From the NCBI GenBank assembly GCA_910578575.1, contig CAJTQP010000002.1, forward strand, positions 1 through 64,000: a stretch of 64,000 nucleotides of DNA, written 5' to 3'. Numbering within the stretch: the stretch's first letter is position 1; every line of letters starts with the position of its first letter. Made by a program: the position numbers and the translations under genes. Below are positions 1-9,044 of the stretch, one piece after another. Under the pieces are notes generated by a model. That model made no database searches, was not told where the DNA came from, and was given only the letters and a program-made list of their open reading frames with translations. Origin of the DNA: an uncultured Oscillospiraceae bacterium. Lineage in GTDB: Bacteria; Bacillota; Clostridia; Oscillospirales; Oscillospiraceae.

Positions 1-2
1 CC

Positions 3-974
3 AAGGGGGACAGGCCGTCGAGGGCTGTCCCCCCCAGGAAAGCCCCCCAGACCCTGACCCCCACCCCGGCTCCCCTGCTCCGGGAGCCCACCGCCGCCCT
101 TCTGCGGCCGGAGGCCAAGGCGGACCCGCCCCTCTCCCCGCCGGCCCCGATGCCGGTACGGGAGCGGGCCCAGAGGACAGAGGCGGCACCCAAAGCGCCC
201 TCCGCCCCAAACCCGGTGGCCCAGCCCAGGCCGGAGCCCCCCAAGGCCCCGCCTGCCCCGCTCCCGGCGGTAGAGGCGGCGGCCCCCATCCAGGAGCGTC
301 TCCCCGTCCCCCCGCCGGAGCCTGTGGCAGCACCGGTCCCTGTGGCAGCGCCACTGCCGGAGGCCCCTCCTGTAGACAGTGCCCCAGAGGCACCCTCCGC
401 CCCGGAGACCGCCCCCTGGCGTCTGGCCGGGGAGGTCCTGCAAACCTACCTCATCGTAGAGCAGGGGGACGAGGTCCTTTTCATCGACAAACACGCCGCC
501 CATGAGCGGCTGAATTTCGACCGCATGAAGGCCCAGGGCTACACCCCCATGGCCCAAGCCCTGCTGGAACCCCTGGTCCTCACCCCGCCCCCCCAGGAGG
601 CGGCGGTGCTCTTGGAGCAGCGGGAGCTGCTGGCCAGCTTCGGCTTCGCCTGCGACGCCTTTGGCGGGGACTCCTTGGTGATCCGGGAGATCCCGGACTA
701 CTTACACCCCGGCCAGGTGGAGGACACCCTGGGGGAGTTGGCGGAACAGCTCCTCAGCGGTGCCGGGGCGGACCCCGCCGCCGCACGGGACGTCCTGCTC
801 CACACCATGGCCTGTAAGGCCGCCATCAAGGGTGGCCAGCGCAACAGTCCGGAGGAACTTCGGGTGGTGGCCCAGGCGGTGGTCAGCGGCCAGGTGAAAT
901 ATTGCCCCCACGGCAGGCCCGTGGCCATCCGGCTGAGCAAGGGGGAATTGGAGCGGCAATTCAAACGGGCGTGA
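3..974 (+). CDS. mutL: DNA mismatch repair protein MutL, C-terminal part (5' truncated by window)
   Basis: The frame is open from the first bases of the window, so this is the 3' part of a longer gene. About the first 135 visible residues are a Pro/Ala-rich linker with no fold. From about position 418 a MutL C-terminal dimerisation/endonuclease domain begins. It carries DKHAAHER (family DQHA-x2-E-x4-E; here K replaces Q and D replaces the last E), ACKAAIKGG, and CPHGRP near the end, the zinc-linked motif of endonuclease-type MutL. The C-terminus LERQFKRA is family-typical. MutL couples MutS mismatch recognition to strand nicking. The next genes are miaA and hfq, a classical order. The N-terminal ATPase domain lies outside the window. 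Confidence 0.95.
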   Translation, partial: KGDRPSRAVPPRKAPQTLTPTPAPLLREPTAALLRPEAKADPPLSPPAPMPVRERAQRTEAAPKAPSAPNPVAQPRPEPPKAPPAPLPAVEAAAPIQERLPVPPPEPVAAPVPVAAPLPEAPPVDSAPEAPSAPETAPWRLAGEVLQTYLIVEQGDEVLFIDKHAAHERLNFDRMKAQGYTPMAQALLEPLVLTPPPQEAAVLLEQRELLASFGFACDAFGGDSLVIREIPDYLHPGQVEDTLGELAEQLLSGAGADPAAARDVLLHTMACKAAIKGGQRNSPEELRVVAQAVVSGQVKYCPHGRPVAIRLSKGELERQFKRA

Positions 975-1054
975 CGGCCCTCGTTCATAATTTATTCTTT
1001 TTTTCGTCATTCCCTATTTTCATTATTTTGTTATATTTGGAAGGAACCAACGCT

Positions 1055-1996
1055 ATGCCGCCAAAGGTGATCGTGGTCTGTGGCCCCACCGCCACAGGGA
1101 AAACCAAACTGGGGGTGGCCCTGGCCCAGCGTCTCCAGGGTGAGGTGGTTTCCGCCGACTCCATGCAGGTCTACCGCGGCATGGCCATCGGCACAGCACA
1201 GCCCACGGCACAGGAGATGGGGGGCATCCCCCACCACATGTTGGCGGTGGCCGACCCCGGAGAGCCCTACAGCGTGGGGCGCTACGTGGCGGAGGCCGGG
1301 CGCTGTCTGGAGGACATCCTACGCCGGGGGAAACAGCCCATCCTGGTGGGGGGCACGGGCCTATACATCGACAGCCTCCTCTCCGGCCGGGACTTCTCCC
1401 CCAAGCCCGCAGGCAACAGCCGGGCCCGGCTGCAAGGGCGGGCGGCCCAGGAGGGCCTGCAAGCCCTCTGGCGGGAGCTCCAGGGCATCGACCCAGCGGC
1501 GGCGGCACGCATCCACCCCAACGACGAAAAACGCATCCTCCGGGCCCTGGAGGTGTGGTACGACACCGGGGAGACCATCTCCCAGCACGACCAACGCACC
1601 AGGGAGGTGCCCCCCCGCTACCAGGCAATCACCCTCATTCTCAACTATCGGGAGCGTCAAGACCTCTACGATCGAATCGACCAGCGGGTGGACGAAATGA
1701 TGGCCCGCGGGCTGCTGGCAGAGACCCAAGCCCTTCTGGCCGCCGGGGTGCCCCGGCAGGCCACCGCCATGCAGGCCATCGGCTACAAAGAGCTCCTCCC
1801 CGCCCTAGACGGGCAGTGTTCCCTGGCGGAGGCGGTGGCCCTGGTGAAGCAGCGCTCCCGGCAATATGCCAAGCGCCAGCTGAGCTGGTTTCGCCGGAAT
1901 CCGGAGGGCAAATGGTTCTCTTTGGAAAAAATACCCAATTTTTCTGCCCTGGTCCAAAATTCGACAACCTTCATCAGGGAAAAAGGGGTAGGATAG
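1055..1996 (+). CDS. miaA: tRNA dimethylallyltransferase MiaA
   Basis: This 313-residue enzyme transfers the dimethylallyl group to N6 of A37 in tRNAs that read UNN codons. Visible motifs are the P-loop GPTATGKT (residues 10-17), SADSMQVYRG (about 33-42, catalytic Asp and substrate pocket), PILVGGTGLY, NDEKRILRALEV, QAIGYKEL and the C-terminal RQYAKRQLSWFRR. The ATG at 1055 is chosen because it starts directly before the conserved MPPKVIVVCGPTATGKT and has GGAAGG 11 bases upstream. Longer in-frame starts run back into mutL. The order mutL-miaA-hfq matches many bacteria. Length is normal for the family (about 300-320). Confidence 0.96.
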   Translation: MPPKVIVVCGPTATGKTKLGVALAQRLQGEVVSADSMQVYRGMAIGTAQPTAQEMGGIPHHMLAVADPGEPYSVGRYVAEAGRCLEDILRRGKQPILVGGTGLYIDSLLSGRDFSPKPAGNSRARLQGRAAQEGLQALWRELQGIDPAAAARIHPNDEKRILRALEVWYDTGETISQHDQRTREVPPRYQAITLILNYRERQDLYDRIDQRVDEMMARGLLAETQALLAAGVPRQATAMQAIGYKELLPALDGQCSLAEAVALVKQRSRQYAKRQLSWFRRNPEGKWFSLEKIPNFSALVQNSTTFIREKGVG

Positions 1997-2027
1997 ACGC
2001 ATCCCAAAGAAAAAGGAGTGCGTCATC

Positions 2028-2276
2028 ATGCAGACAGCAACACAAGTAAAGAAACGGAACCTACAGGACAACCTTCTCGCCAAGCTCCGCCGGACCCGGA
2101 TGGGGGTGACCATGTTCTTGGTCAACGGTTTCCAGATCCGGGGAGAGATCCGGGGCTACGACGCCTTCGTGGTCATCATCGACAGCGACGGCAAGCAGCA
2201 GATGGTGTACAAGCACGCCATCTCCACCATCATCCCCGAACGGCCCCTGAGCTGGGAGGAGGAAGAGAGCGAGTAA
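2028..2276 (+). CDS. hfq: RNA chaperone Hfq
   Basis: This 82-residue Sm-like protein would form a hexameric ring that binds A/U-rich RNA and sRNAs. The Sm1 region (NLLAKLRRTRMGVTMFLVNG) and the Sm2 motif YKHAIS are clear. The short acidic tail after residue 75 (EEEESE) is usual in Firmicutes. A strong AAAAGGAG lies 9 bases before the ATG. It sits just 31 bases after miaA, the same linkage as in most genomes. Confidence 0.96.
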   Translation: MQTATQVKKRNLQDNLLAKLRRTRMGVTMFLVNGFQIRGEIRGYDAFVVIIDSDGKQQMVYKHAISTIIPERPLSWEEEESE

Positions 2277-2309
2277 GGGACCGTTTCTCCCAAAAAAGGA
2301 ACGTACATC

Positions 2310-3539
2310 ATGGAAGAAAAAAAGCCGGGCGAACTGTATACCCGCATTCTCATCCCCGCGGTGATCGTGGCCTTTGTGCTCTACCTGATCTTCTCCGTGT
2401 GGATCGGCCTGCGCAACCCCTATACCTTCACCGCCGCCTACACCGACACCATGGAGAGCAGCGCCCTGGCCCAGGGTTGGGTGGTGCGTTCGGAGATCCC
2501 GGTGGCCGCGGGGGAGGGTTTGGTGCAGCGCAACCGGGAGGAAAACGAGCGGGTGGCCAAGGACGCCACCATTGCCGTGGTCTACCAGGACGAGGAGTAT
2601 GAAAAGCACCAGGCGGAATTGCTGGACACCGGCAAAAAACTCACCGCCCTGCAATACGCCACCTACAGCGACTCCCCCTCCGGGGTGGCCCTGGAGAACC
2701 AAATGCGCGGGGCCATGGTGGCCCTGCGCACCTCCGCCTCCAGCGGCAACTATACCGACCTGGCCCAGCAGACGGAGGTCTACCGGAAGCTGGTGCTGCG
2801 CCGGGAATACCTGGTCTCCAACGAGGCCGCCAACGCCATGAACCAGTCCCTGGGGGAGCTGGGCGCCCAGTACCGGGCCCTCCAGGGCAACAACAGCGGC
2901 GTCACCACCATCACCGCTGCCGCCGCCGGGGTCTTTTCCACCCAGCTGGACGGCTATGAGAGCCTGCTGAGCCCCGACAGCCTGGACGGCATCAGCGTCC
3001 AGGGCCTGGCGGACCTGGCAAACCTGACGCCCCTGGACAACAGCGGCTATCTGGGAAAGATCATCACCAACACCACCTGGTATTACGCCGTGGCCATGGA
3101 CGGCACCTCCGCCCAGAACTTCTACGCCGGCAAACAGGTCCAGGTCTACTTCGACGCCTTGGCCACCACCCTGACCATGACCGTGGCCTCGGTGGGGGAA
3201 ACCGTGGACGACCAGGCCCTGGTGCTGCTGCGCTCCTCCCAAAACGCGGAGGAGGCCGCCGGGCTGCGCCAGGAGAGCTGCCGGGTGGTCTTTCGTACCA
3301 ACGAAGGGATCCGGGTCTCCAAGAAGGCCCTGTATATCAACGAAGAGGGGGAGACGGGAGTCTATGTGGCCGTGGGCTACACCGCCCGCTTCCGGCCAGT
3401 GCGCATCCTCGCTGAGGACGACGACTTCTACCTGGTCCGGGCCGCCCCCAAGGACGTGGAGGACAAGCGGGTCCTGAAAACCGGGGACGACGTGATCGTC
3501 TCCTCGGTGGAACTCTATAACGGAAAGGTGGTACGTTAG
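2310..3539 (+). CDS. HlyD-like membrane-anchored adaptor protein
   Basis: This 409-residue protein has one N-terminal transmembrane helix (about residues 13-33) followed by a long extracytoplasmic region. The QGWVVRSEIPVAAGEG segment resembles the first biotinyl/lipoyl-like half of HlyD/membrane-fusion adaptors. A helical segment (about 85-190) and a C-terminal beta-rich barrel follow. No ABC or RND partner is adjacent. Instead it precedes yggS-sepF-divIVA, a position in which similar clostridial proteins are found, so a cell-envelope role linked to division is possible but inferred. The stop codon is directly followed by yggS, so the two are translationally linked. Confidence 0.75.
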   Translation: MEEKKPGELYTRILIPAVIVAFVLYLIFSVWIGLRNPYTFTAAYTDTMESSALAQGWVVRSEIPVAAGEGLVQRNREENERVAKDATIAVVYQDEEYEKHQAELLDTGKKLTALQYATYSDSPSGVALENQMRGAMVALRTSASSGNYTDLAQQTEVYRKLVLRREYLVSNEAANAMNQSLGELGAQYRALQGNNSGVTTITAAAAGVFSTQLDGYESLLSPDSLDGISVQGLADLANLTPLDNSGYLGKIITNTTWYYAVAMDGTSAQNFYAGKQVQVYFDALATTLTMTVASVGETVDDQALVLLRSSQNAEEAAGLRQESCRVVFRTNEGIRVSKKALYINEEGETGVYVAVGYTARFRPVRILAEDDDFYLVRAAPKDVEDKRVLKTGDDVIVSSVELYNGKVVR

Positions 3540-3541
3540 TG

Positions 3542-4273
3542 ATGCCAGAAACCAAGAGCTATGAGAGCATTGCCGCCAACGTGGCAGCGGTGCGGGAAAC
3601 CATGAAGGAAGCCGCCCAGCGGGCCGGACGGGACGTCTCCGAGATCACCCTGGTGGCCGCCACCAAGGTCCAGACCTCCGACACCATCCGCAACGCCATC
3701 CAGGCGGGGATCACCGTGTGCGGGGAGAACCGGGTCCAGGAGCTGGTGGCTCATCTGGAGGACAACGCATACCAGGGGGCCAAGGTCCACTTCATCGGCC
3801 ATCTCCAGACCAACAAGGTAAAATTCGTGGTGGGCAAGGTGGATATGATCGAATCCATCGACTCCACCCGCCTGATGGACGCCGTGGAAAAGCAGGCCGC
3901 CAAGCTGGACATCGTCCAGGATATCCTCCTGGAAGTGAACATCGGCGACGAGGAGAGCAAGGGCGGAGCAGCCATCGACGAGGTGCTGGCCCTGGCCCAA
4001 CACGCCCTGGCCTGCCCCCATCTGCGCCTGCGGGGATTGATGTGTATCCCCCCCGCTACCGCGTCGGAGGAGGAAAATCGCGGCTTTTTCCAAGAAACTT
4101 ATCAGCTTTTTGTTGACATGAAGGACAAATTAGAGGATAATAACTCTACGATTGACTGCCTCTCCATGGGTATGAGTGGAGATTATCCGCTGGCGATCGA
4201 GGGCGGCTCCACCATGGTGCGTGTGGGCACGGCCCTCTTCGGCGCCCGTCCCCCCTGGCATCCCCAGGGCTGA
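3542..4273 (+). CDS. yggS: YggS/YlmE family pyridoxal-phosphate homeostasis protein
   Basis: A single-domain PLP-binding TIM-barrel protein of about 243 residues that buffers cellular PLP. Family motifs are present: VAATKVQ with the PLP lysine, CGENRVQE, HFIGHLQTNKVK, and the phosphate-binding C-terminal run around SMGMSGDY...IEGGSTMVRVGTALFG. The ATG at 3542 is preferred over GTG 3539, which overlaps the upstream stop; GGAAAGG at about 3521 serves it. In Bacillus the equivalent gene (ylmE) also sits just before sepF. Confidence 0.94.
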   Translation: MPETKSYESIAANVAAVRETMKEAAQRAGRDVSEITLVAATKVQTSDTIRNAIQAGITVCGENRVQELVAHLEDNAYQGAKVHFIGHLQTNKVKFVVGKVDMIESIDSTRLMDAVEKQAAKLDIVQDILLEVNIGDEESKGGAAIDEVLALAQHALACPHLRLRGLMCIPPATASEEENRGFFQETYQLFVDMKDKLEDNNSTIDCLSMGMSGDYPLAIEGGSTMVRVGTALFGARPPWHPQG

Positions 4274-4328
4274 GGAAGCGCGGCTTGCGCGGGCGCTGCC
4301 AGGAGAGTATAGGGGGTAACCAGAAACC

Positions 4329-4841
4329 ATGGGATTTTTTGATGAGATCAAACGCCTGGCCCATCCGTATGACGACGAGATGGAGGACGACGAGGAGTAT
4401 GAAGACGACGAATACGACCGGGAGGAAGAGGAGGAAGACGACGAGCCTGCACCCCCTCCCCCCCCCAGAGACGAGCCGCCCCGGCGGCAGAATTACGCCA
4501 CCAACGACTTCCCCGGCGCGACCCAGACGAGGGGGAATGGCAAGGTGGTGAATATCCACACCACCGCCCAGCTCCAGGTGGTCCTGGTGAAGCCGGAGCG
4601 CTTTGAAAACGCCTCGGACATCGCCGACCACCTCCGGGACAAGCGCACGGTGGTGCTCAACCTGGAGAAAGCCGACCCGGCCATTGCCCGGCGGCTGCTG
4701 GACTTCCTCTCCGGCGTGGCCTACGCCCAGGAGGGGCAGATCAAAAAGGTGGCTATGCAGACATACATCGTCACGCCCTATAATGTGGACATTATGGGGG
4801 ACTTGATCGACGAATTGGAAAACAACGGCTTGTATTTCTAA
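4329..4841 (+). CDS. sepF: Cell division protein SepF
   Basis: This 170-residue protein has an N-terminal amphipathic membrane-binding helix (MGFFDEIKRLAHP), a very acidic Asp/Glu linker (residues 14-40), a proline stretch, and the C-terminal SepF domain (about 80-170) with VVLNLEKADPAIARRLLDFL and the terminal ITPYNVD-like motif (here VTPYNVD). SepF bundles and anchors FtsZ filaments. It is encoded between yggS and divIVA as in Bacillus; the ylmG and ylmH genes that normally intervene are absent here. Confidence 0.95.
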   Translation: MGFFDEIKRLAHPYDDEMEDDEEYEDDEYDREEEEEDDEPAPPPPPRDEPPRRQNYATNDFPGATQTRGNGKVVNIHTTAQLQVVLVKPERFENASDIADHLRDKRTVVLNLEKADPAIARRLLDFLSGVAYAQEGQIKKVAMQTYIVTPYNVDIMGDLIDELENNGLYF

Positions 4842-4920
4842 CATCCGTTGCGCAGGTGGGTGTTCCCATATTGCAGGTTAGGCCCACAAAGACAGACAAG
4901 GGATAGGAGTGACCCAAGAT

Positions 4921-5622
4921 ATGATGACACCCCAGGAAGCGGAAGGCCATGTCTTCCCGAAAGCCTCCTTTGGCGGCTATAACATGCCCCAGGTGGACGC
5001 CTTTCTGGACAACCTCATCGCCAACTACCGGGAGCTTTTCCAGGAGAACGCCTCCTTAAAGGGAAAGCTGAAGGTTTTGGTGGATAAGGTGGAGGAATAC
5101 CGCGCCACGGAGGAAGCCATGCGCCGGGCGCTGCACTCCGCCCAGAAGATGGCTGAGGAGCTCATCCGAGAGGGTGAGGCCCGGAAACAGGCCACCATCA
5201 ACGAAGCTGTGGTGGAGCTCCAGCGGCGCAGCCAAGAGACCCGCTCCCTCCTGGCCCAGGAGGAGGCGGCCATCCGGGCCAAGATCGAGGACGCCAAGGT
5301 TGCCCTGGCCAACGAGGAGCTGCGGCTGGAGACTGCCCGCAACTCCACCACCACCTTTGTGGACCGGCTCAAGGAGCTCTACGCCAAGGAGCTGTCCTTC
5401 ATCGGCAGCCTCTCAGAGCTCCAGGCCCAGACAGCGCCCCCGGCCCCCGCAGCCCCGGCGGCCACCCCCGGCGGCGAACAGCGCATGGCCCAGGATATCC
5501 AGGCCAACATGGCCAAGATCTTGGACGAACCCGCCCCCAATGGGGAGGCGCCCCAGGAGGGCGGCGGGGACACCCGCGTGTTCGACCAGATCGAATTTGG
5601 CAAAGATTACGAAATAGAATAA
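4921..5622 (+). CDS. divIVA: DivIVA family septum/pole organising protein
   Basis: A coiled-coil protein of about 233 residues. The N-terminal lipid-binding motif MMTPQEAEGHVFPKASFGGY and VDAFLD match DivIVA, followed by long heptads (about 30-165), then a Pro/Ala linker and an acidic tail ending FDQIEFGKDYEIE. Start choice: the GTG at 4909 overlaps the Shine-Dalgarno GGAG (4906-4909), so ATG 4921 (or 4924), which gives the canonical start, is preferred. DivIVA recruits division and wall-growth proteins to curved membrane. Downstream comes ileS, the usual neighbour. Confidence 0.93.
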   Translation: MMTPQEAEGHVFPKASFGGYNMPQVDAFLDNLIANYRELFQENASLKGKLKVLVDKVEEYRATEEAMRRALHSAQKMAEELIREGEARKQATINEAVVELQRRSQETRSLLAQEEAAIRAKIEDAKVALANEELRLETARNSTTTFVDRLKELYAKELSFIGSLSELQAQTAPPAPAAPAATPGGEQRMAQDIQANMAKILDEPAPNGEAPQEGGGDTRVFDQIEFGKDYEIE

Positions 5623-5631
5623 TCTCTTTCC

Positions 5632-5666
5632 AAGCTCGGCGGCGGCATACCCGCCGCCGGGCTTCT
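5632..5666 (+). terminator. Hairpin between divIVA and ileS
   Basis: A 14-bp stem (5632-5645 with 5651-5664, one G-U pair, loop catac) follows the divIVA stop. The U-run after it is weak (CTTCTTCC), so it may be a partial terminator or an mRNA processing/stability element rather than a full stop. Confidence 0.45.
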
Positions 5667-5709
5667 TCCCATTTCTGGGAGAGAAAGCAGAGAGGAAGGA
5701 TACACAGTT

Positions 5710-8466
5710 ATGGCACAGGATTACAACGCCACCATCAACCTGCCAAAAACCGATTTCCCCATGCGGGCGGGCCTGCCCCAGCGGGAGCCGGATATGCTGG
5801 CACACTGGAAGAAGATCGACGTCTATGGGGAGCTCTTGAAAAAGAACAAGGATAAGCCCCTCTTCTCCCTCCACGACGGCCCCCCCTTCTCCAACGGGGC
5901 CCTGCACATGGGCCACGCCCTGAACAAGTCCATCAAGGACTTCATCGTCCGGGCCGCCGCCATGCGGGGATATTACACCCCCTACATCCCCGGTTGGGAC
6001 AACCACGGGATGCCCATCGAGTCCGCCATCATCAAGCAGAACAAGCTCAACCGCAAAGCCATGAGCGTGCCGGAGTTCCGCACCGCCTGCCACGACTTTG
6101 CCCAGCACTACATCGACGTGCAGATGGAGGGCTTCCAGCGCATGGGCGTCATCGGTGACTGGGACCACCCCTACAAGACCATGGACCCCGGCTTCGAGGC
6201 CGAGGAAGTCAAGGTCTTTGGAGAGATGTACAAGAAGGGGTATATCTACAAGGGCCTGAAGCCCGTGTACTGGTGCCCCAGTGACGAGACCGCCCTGGCG
6301 GAGGCGGAGATCGAGTATCAGGACGACCCCTGCACCACCGCCTATGTGAAATTCCAGGTGAAGGACGACCAGGGGAAGCTGGGCCAGTATGGAGACCTGT
6401 CCAAGATGTATTTCTTGATCTGGACCACCACGATCTGGACCCTGCCGGGGAACCTGGCCATCGCCGTCCACCCCCGCGAGAAGTACGTGCTGGTGAAGGC
6501 GGGCAATGGGGAGCAGTATATCCTGGCCGAAGCCCTGTGCAAGAAGGTCATGGAGGCCGGCGGCATTGAGGATTACGAGACCGTGGCCACCTTCCAGGGC
6601 CAGGACTTTGAATATATGCAGGCCCAGCACCCCTTCCTGCCCAAGACCTCCCAGCTGTGTACCGCCGAGTACGTCACCATGGACTCCGGTACCGGCTGCG
6701 TCCACACCGCCCCCGGCTTTGGCGCCGACGACTACGAGACCTGCAAGCGCTACAAGATCGACATGGTGGTGCCTGTGGACGACCGGGGCCGCCACACCGA
6801 CTATGCCGGCCCCTACGCCGGGCTAAAAACCGAGGAGAGCAACCCCATCATCCTGGCGGACATGAAGAAGAGCGGGGCCCTCTTTGCCAGCGAGGAGATC
6901 GTCCACAGCTATCCCCACTGCTGGCGCTGCAAGAAGCCCATCATCTTCCGGGCCACCCCCCAGTGGTTCTGCTCCGTAGAGTCCTTCAAGGAGGAGGCCG
7001 TGGCCGCCTGCGAGGCTGTGCGCTGGGTCCCCGGCTGGGGCATTGAGCGCATCAAGTCCATGATCCGGGAGCGGGCGGACTGGTGCATCTCCCGCCAGCG
7101 CCGCTGGGGCCTGCCCATCCCCGTGTTCTACTGCGCCGATTGCGGCAAGCCGGTATGCACCGACGAGACCATCGCCGCCGTCAGCAAACTCTTTGGGGAG
7201 AAGGGGTCGAATGCCTGGTATGAGATGGAGGCCGGGGATATCCTGCCCCAGGGCTTCACCTGTCCCCACTGCGGCAAGGCCGCCGGTTTCACCAAGGAGG
7301 AGGACACCCTGGACGGCTGGTTCGACTCCGGTTCCACCCACTTCGCCTCCATGCAGAAGGACCAGGGCTTCTGGCCTGCCAATGTGTATATGGAGGGCCT
7401 GGACCAGTATCGCGGCTGGTTCCAGTCCAGCCTCCTCACCGCCGTAGGCGCTCTGGGGAAGGGCGCACCCTTCAAGGAGTGCATCACCCACGGCTGGACC
7501 GTGGACGGCAACGGCAAGGCCATGCACAAGTCCTTGGGCAACGGGGTGGACCCCGCAGATATCTTCAAAAAGTACGGCGCAGACATGATCCGCCTGTGGG
7601 CCGGCTCCGCCGACTACCACGTGGACGTGCGCTGCTCCGACAAGATCTTCAAGCAGCTCTCCCAGAACTACCTGAAATTCCGCAATACCGCCCGGTACTG
7701 CCTGGGCAACCTGGACGGCTTCGACCCCAACCAGCTGGTGAAGCCGGAGGAGATGGTGGAGCTGGACCGCTGGGCGGTCACCAAACTGAACCAGCTCATC
7801 CAGCGCTGCTTCACTGCTTACGATAACTATGAGTTCCACGTGGTGTCCCACGCCATCAACGACTTCTGCGTGGTGGAGCTGTCTAGCTTCTATCTGGATA
7901 TCATCAAGGACCGGCTCTACTGCGACGAGAAGGAGGGCTTCGGCCGCCGCAGCGCCCAGACGGCCCTGTGGCTGATCCTGGACAGTTTGACAAAGCTCTT
8001 CGCCCCCATCCTGGCCTTTACCTGCGACGAGATCTGGCTGGCTATGCCCCACCGCAGCGAGGACGACGGGCGCAACGTACTCTTCAACGAGATGAACCAG
8101 CCCTTCACCGCCTACGCCCTGGACGACGACGCCATGGACCGCTGGGCGGAGATCATCCGGGTGCGGGATACCGTCAACGGCGTGCTGGAGACCGCCCGGA
8201 AGGAGAAGAAGCTGGGCAAGAGCCTGGAGGCCAAGGTGACCCTCACCGTGGCCGACCCGGACAGCTTCCTGCTGCCGGAGATGGACGAGGACGCTTTGGC
8301 GGATATCCTCATCGTCTCCCAGGTGGCCCTGGCCAAGGGCAACGGGGAGCTAGAGGTCCAGGTGGAGACCGCCCAGGGGGAGAAGTGCCAGCGCTGCTGG
8401 AAGGTCCTGCCCACAGTCAAGGACGAGCTCTGCCCCCGCTGTGCCAGAGTCATCGGGCGCGGCTAA
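5710..8466 (+). CDS. ileS: Isoleucyl-tRNA synthetase
   Basis: This 918-residue class I aminoacyl-tRNA synthetase charges tRNA-Ile. The HIGH motif is HMGH (66-69). The KMSKS loop reads KAMHKS (603-608), a variant keeping the final catalytic Lys-Ser. The CP1 editing domain lies between about 190 and 400, with the editing-site TTIWTLPGNLAIAV and GTGCVHTAPGFG motifs. Zinc ligands occur in an internal CADC/CPHC pair and in the C-terminal CQRC...CPRC finger (about 893-913), typical of the bacterial IleS1 type. A good GAGAGGAAGG precedes the ATG. No T-box fits in the short upstream gap. Confidence 0.98.
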   Translation: MAQDYNATINLPKTDFPMRAGLPQREPDMLAHWKKIDVYGELLKKNKDKPLFSLHDGPPFSNGALHMGHALNKSIKDFIVRAAAMRGYYTPYIPGWDNHGMPIESAIIKQNKLNRKAMSVPEFRTACHDFAQHYIDVQMEGFQRMGVIGDWDHPYKTMDPGFEAEEVKVFGEMYKKGYIYKGLKPVYWCPSDETALAEAEIEYQDDPCTTAYVKFQVKDDQGKLGQYGDLSKMYFLIWTTTIWTLPGNLAIAVHPREKYVLVKAGNGEQYILAEALCKKVMEAGGIEDYETVATFQGQDFEYMQAQHPFLPKTSQLCTAEYVTMDSGTGCVHTAPGFGADDYETCKRYKIDMVVPVDDRGRHTDYAGPYAGLKTEESNPIILADMKKSGALFASEEIVHSYPHCWRCKKPIIFRATPQWFCSVESFKEEAVAACEAVRWVPGWGIERIKSMIRERADWCISRQRRWGLPIPVFYCADCGKPVCTDETIAAVSKLFGEKGSNAWYEMEAGDILPQGFTCPHCGKAAGFTKEEDTLDGWFDSGSTHFASMQKDQGFWPANVYMEGLDQYRGWFQSSLLTAVGALGKGAPFKECITHGWTVDGNGKAMHKSLGNGVDPADIFKKYGADMIRLWAGSADYHVDVRCSDKIFKQLSQNYLKFRNTARYCLGNLDGFDPNQLVKPEEMVELDRWAVTKLNQLIQRCFTAYDNYEFHVVSHAINDFCVVELSSFYLDIIKDRLYCDEKEGFGRRSAQTALWLILDSLTKLFAPILAFTCDEIWLAMPHRSEDDGRNVLFNEMNQPFTAYALDDDAMDRWAEIIRVRDTVNGVLETARKEKKLGKSLEAKVTLTVADPDSFLLPEMDEDALADILIVSQVALAKGNGELEVQVETAQGEKCQRCWKVLPTVKDELCPRCARVIGRG

Positions 8467-8483
8467 ACCGAATAGGTTTATCT

Positions 8484-8510
8484 GTGCGGCCGGCCCAGTG
8501 CCGGCCGCAC
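8484..8510. repeat. Perfect 11-bp inverted repeat between ileS and lspA
   Basis: GTGCGGCCGGC at 8484-8494 pairs exactly with 8500-8510 around a 5-base loop. No T-run follows on either side, so it is probably an mRNA stability or processing hairpin in the ileS-lspA-rluD transcript rather than a terminator. Confidence 0.5.
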
Positions 8511-8534
8511 GACTCTGTATAGGGGAGAAGCACA

Positions 8535-9044
8535 ATGGACAAACAGAAACAACCCAAATTCCGTGCCCCCAGGTGCTATCTGGGCCTGGCCATTGGCTGG
8601 GTGGTGGTGGACCAGCTGGTGAAGCTCCTGGTACGCCACAATATCTTGTACCGGGACCTCCACCCCTTCCTGCCGGGGCTGGACCTGACCTACGTGCGCA
8701 ACACCGGCGCGGCCTTCTCCATGCTCAGCAGCCACACCTGGTTCCTGGCCCTGCTCTCCGCCGTGGTGGGGGCGGTGCTGGCGGTGGCCCTGGCGCGGGA
8801 CGTCCTACCCCACTGGCGGGGACGGCTGGCCCTGGCGCTGATGTTGGGGGGCGCCGTGGGGAACCTCATCGACCGGGCTCTTCTGGGCTTCGTCACGGAC
8901 ATGTTCGCCACCAATTTTATCAACTTCGCCGTGTTCAACGTGGCGGACATCGGCGTGGTGGTGGGGGGCATCCTGCTGAGCATCCACCTGATCTTCCTCT
9001 GGAAGGATGAGCCCTCGGCCAAGGAGAGGGGGGGCAGAAAATGA
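8535..9044 (+). CDS. lspA: Lipoprotein signal peptidase (SPase II)
   Basis: A 169-residue polytopic membrane aspartic protease that cleaves prolipoproteins before the lipidated cysteine. Four hydrophobic segments are visible. Conserved boxes are DQLVK, NTGAAFS, GGAVGNLIDR and FNVADIGVVVG, with the catalytic Asp pair in VTDMF and NVADI. It follows ileS and overlaps the next gene by 4 bases (ATGA), indicating translational coupling. Lipoprotein substrates in this window include MetQ and the amino-acid binding protein. Confidence 0.96.
   Translation: MDKQKQPKFRAPRCYLGLAIGWVVVDQLVKLLVRHNILYRDLHPFLPGLDLTYVRNTGAAFSMLSSHTWFLALLSAVVGAVLAVALARDVLPHWRGRLALALMLGGAVGNLIDRALLGFVTDMFATNFINFAVFNVADIGVVVGGILLSIHLIFLWKDEPSAKERGGRK

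Noticed and set aside
486..521. MutL DQHA-type motif reads DKHAAHER with a final Asp
   Set aside because: Conservative lineage variation; the remaining endonuclease motifs are intact.
7516..7533. IleS KMSKS loop reads KAMHKS
   Set aside because: The catalytic Lys-Ser remains and similar variants are, to my knowledge, common in clostridial IleS; not evidence of a defective enzyme.
8484..8510. Riboswitch upstream of lspA
   Set aside because: Only one simple hairpin with no alternative fold, and the genes are in a housekeeping operon.
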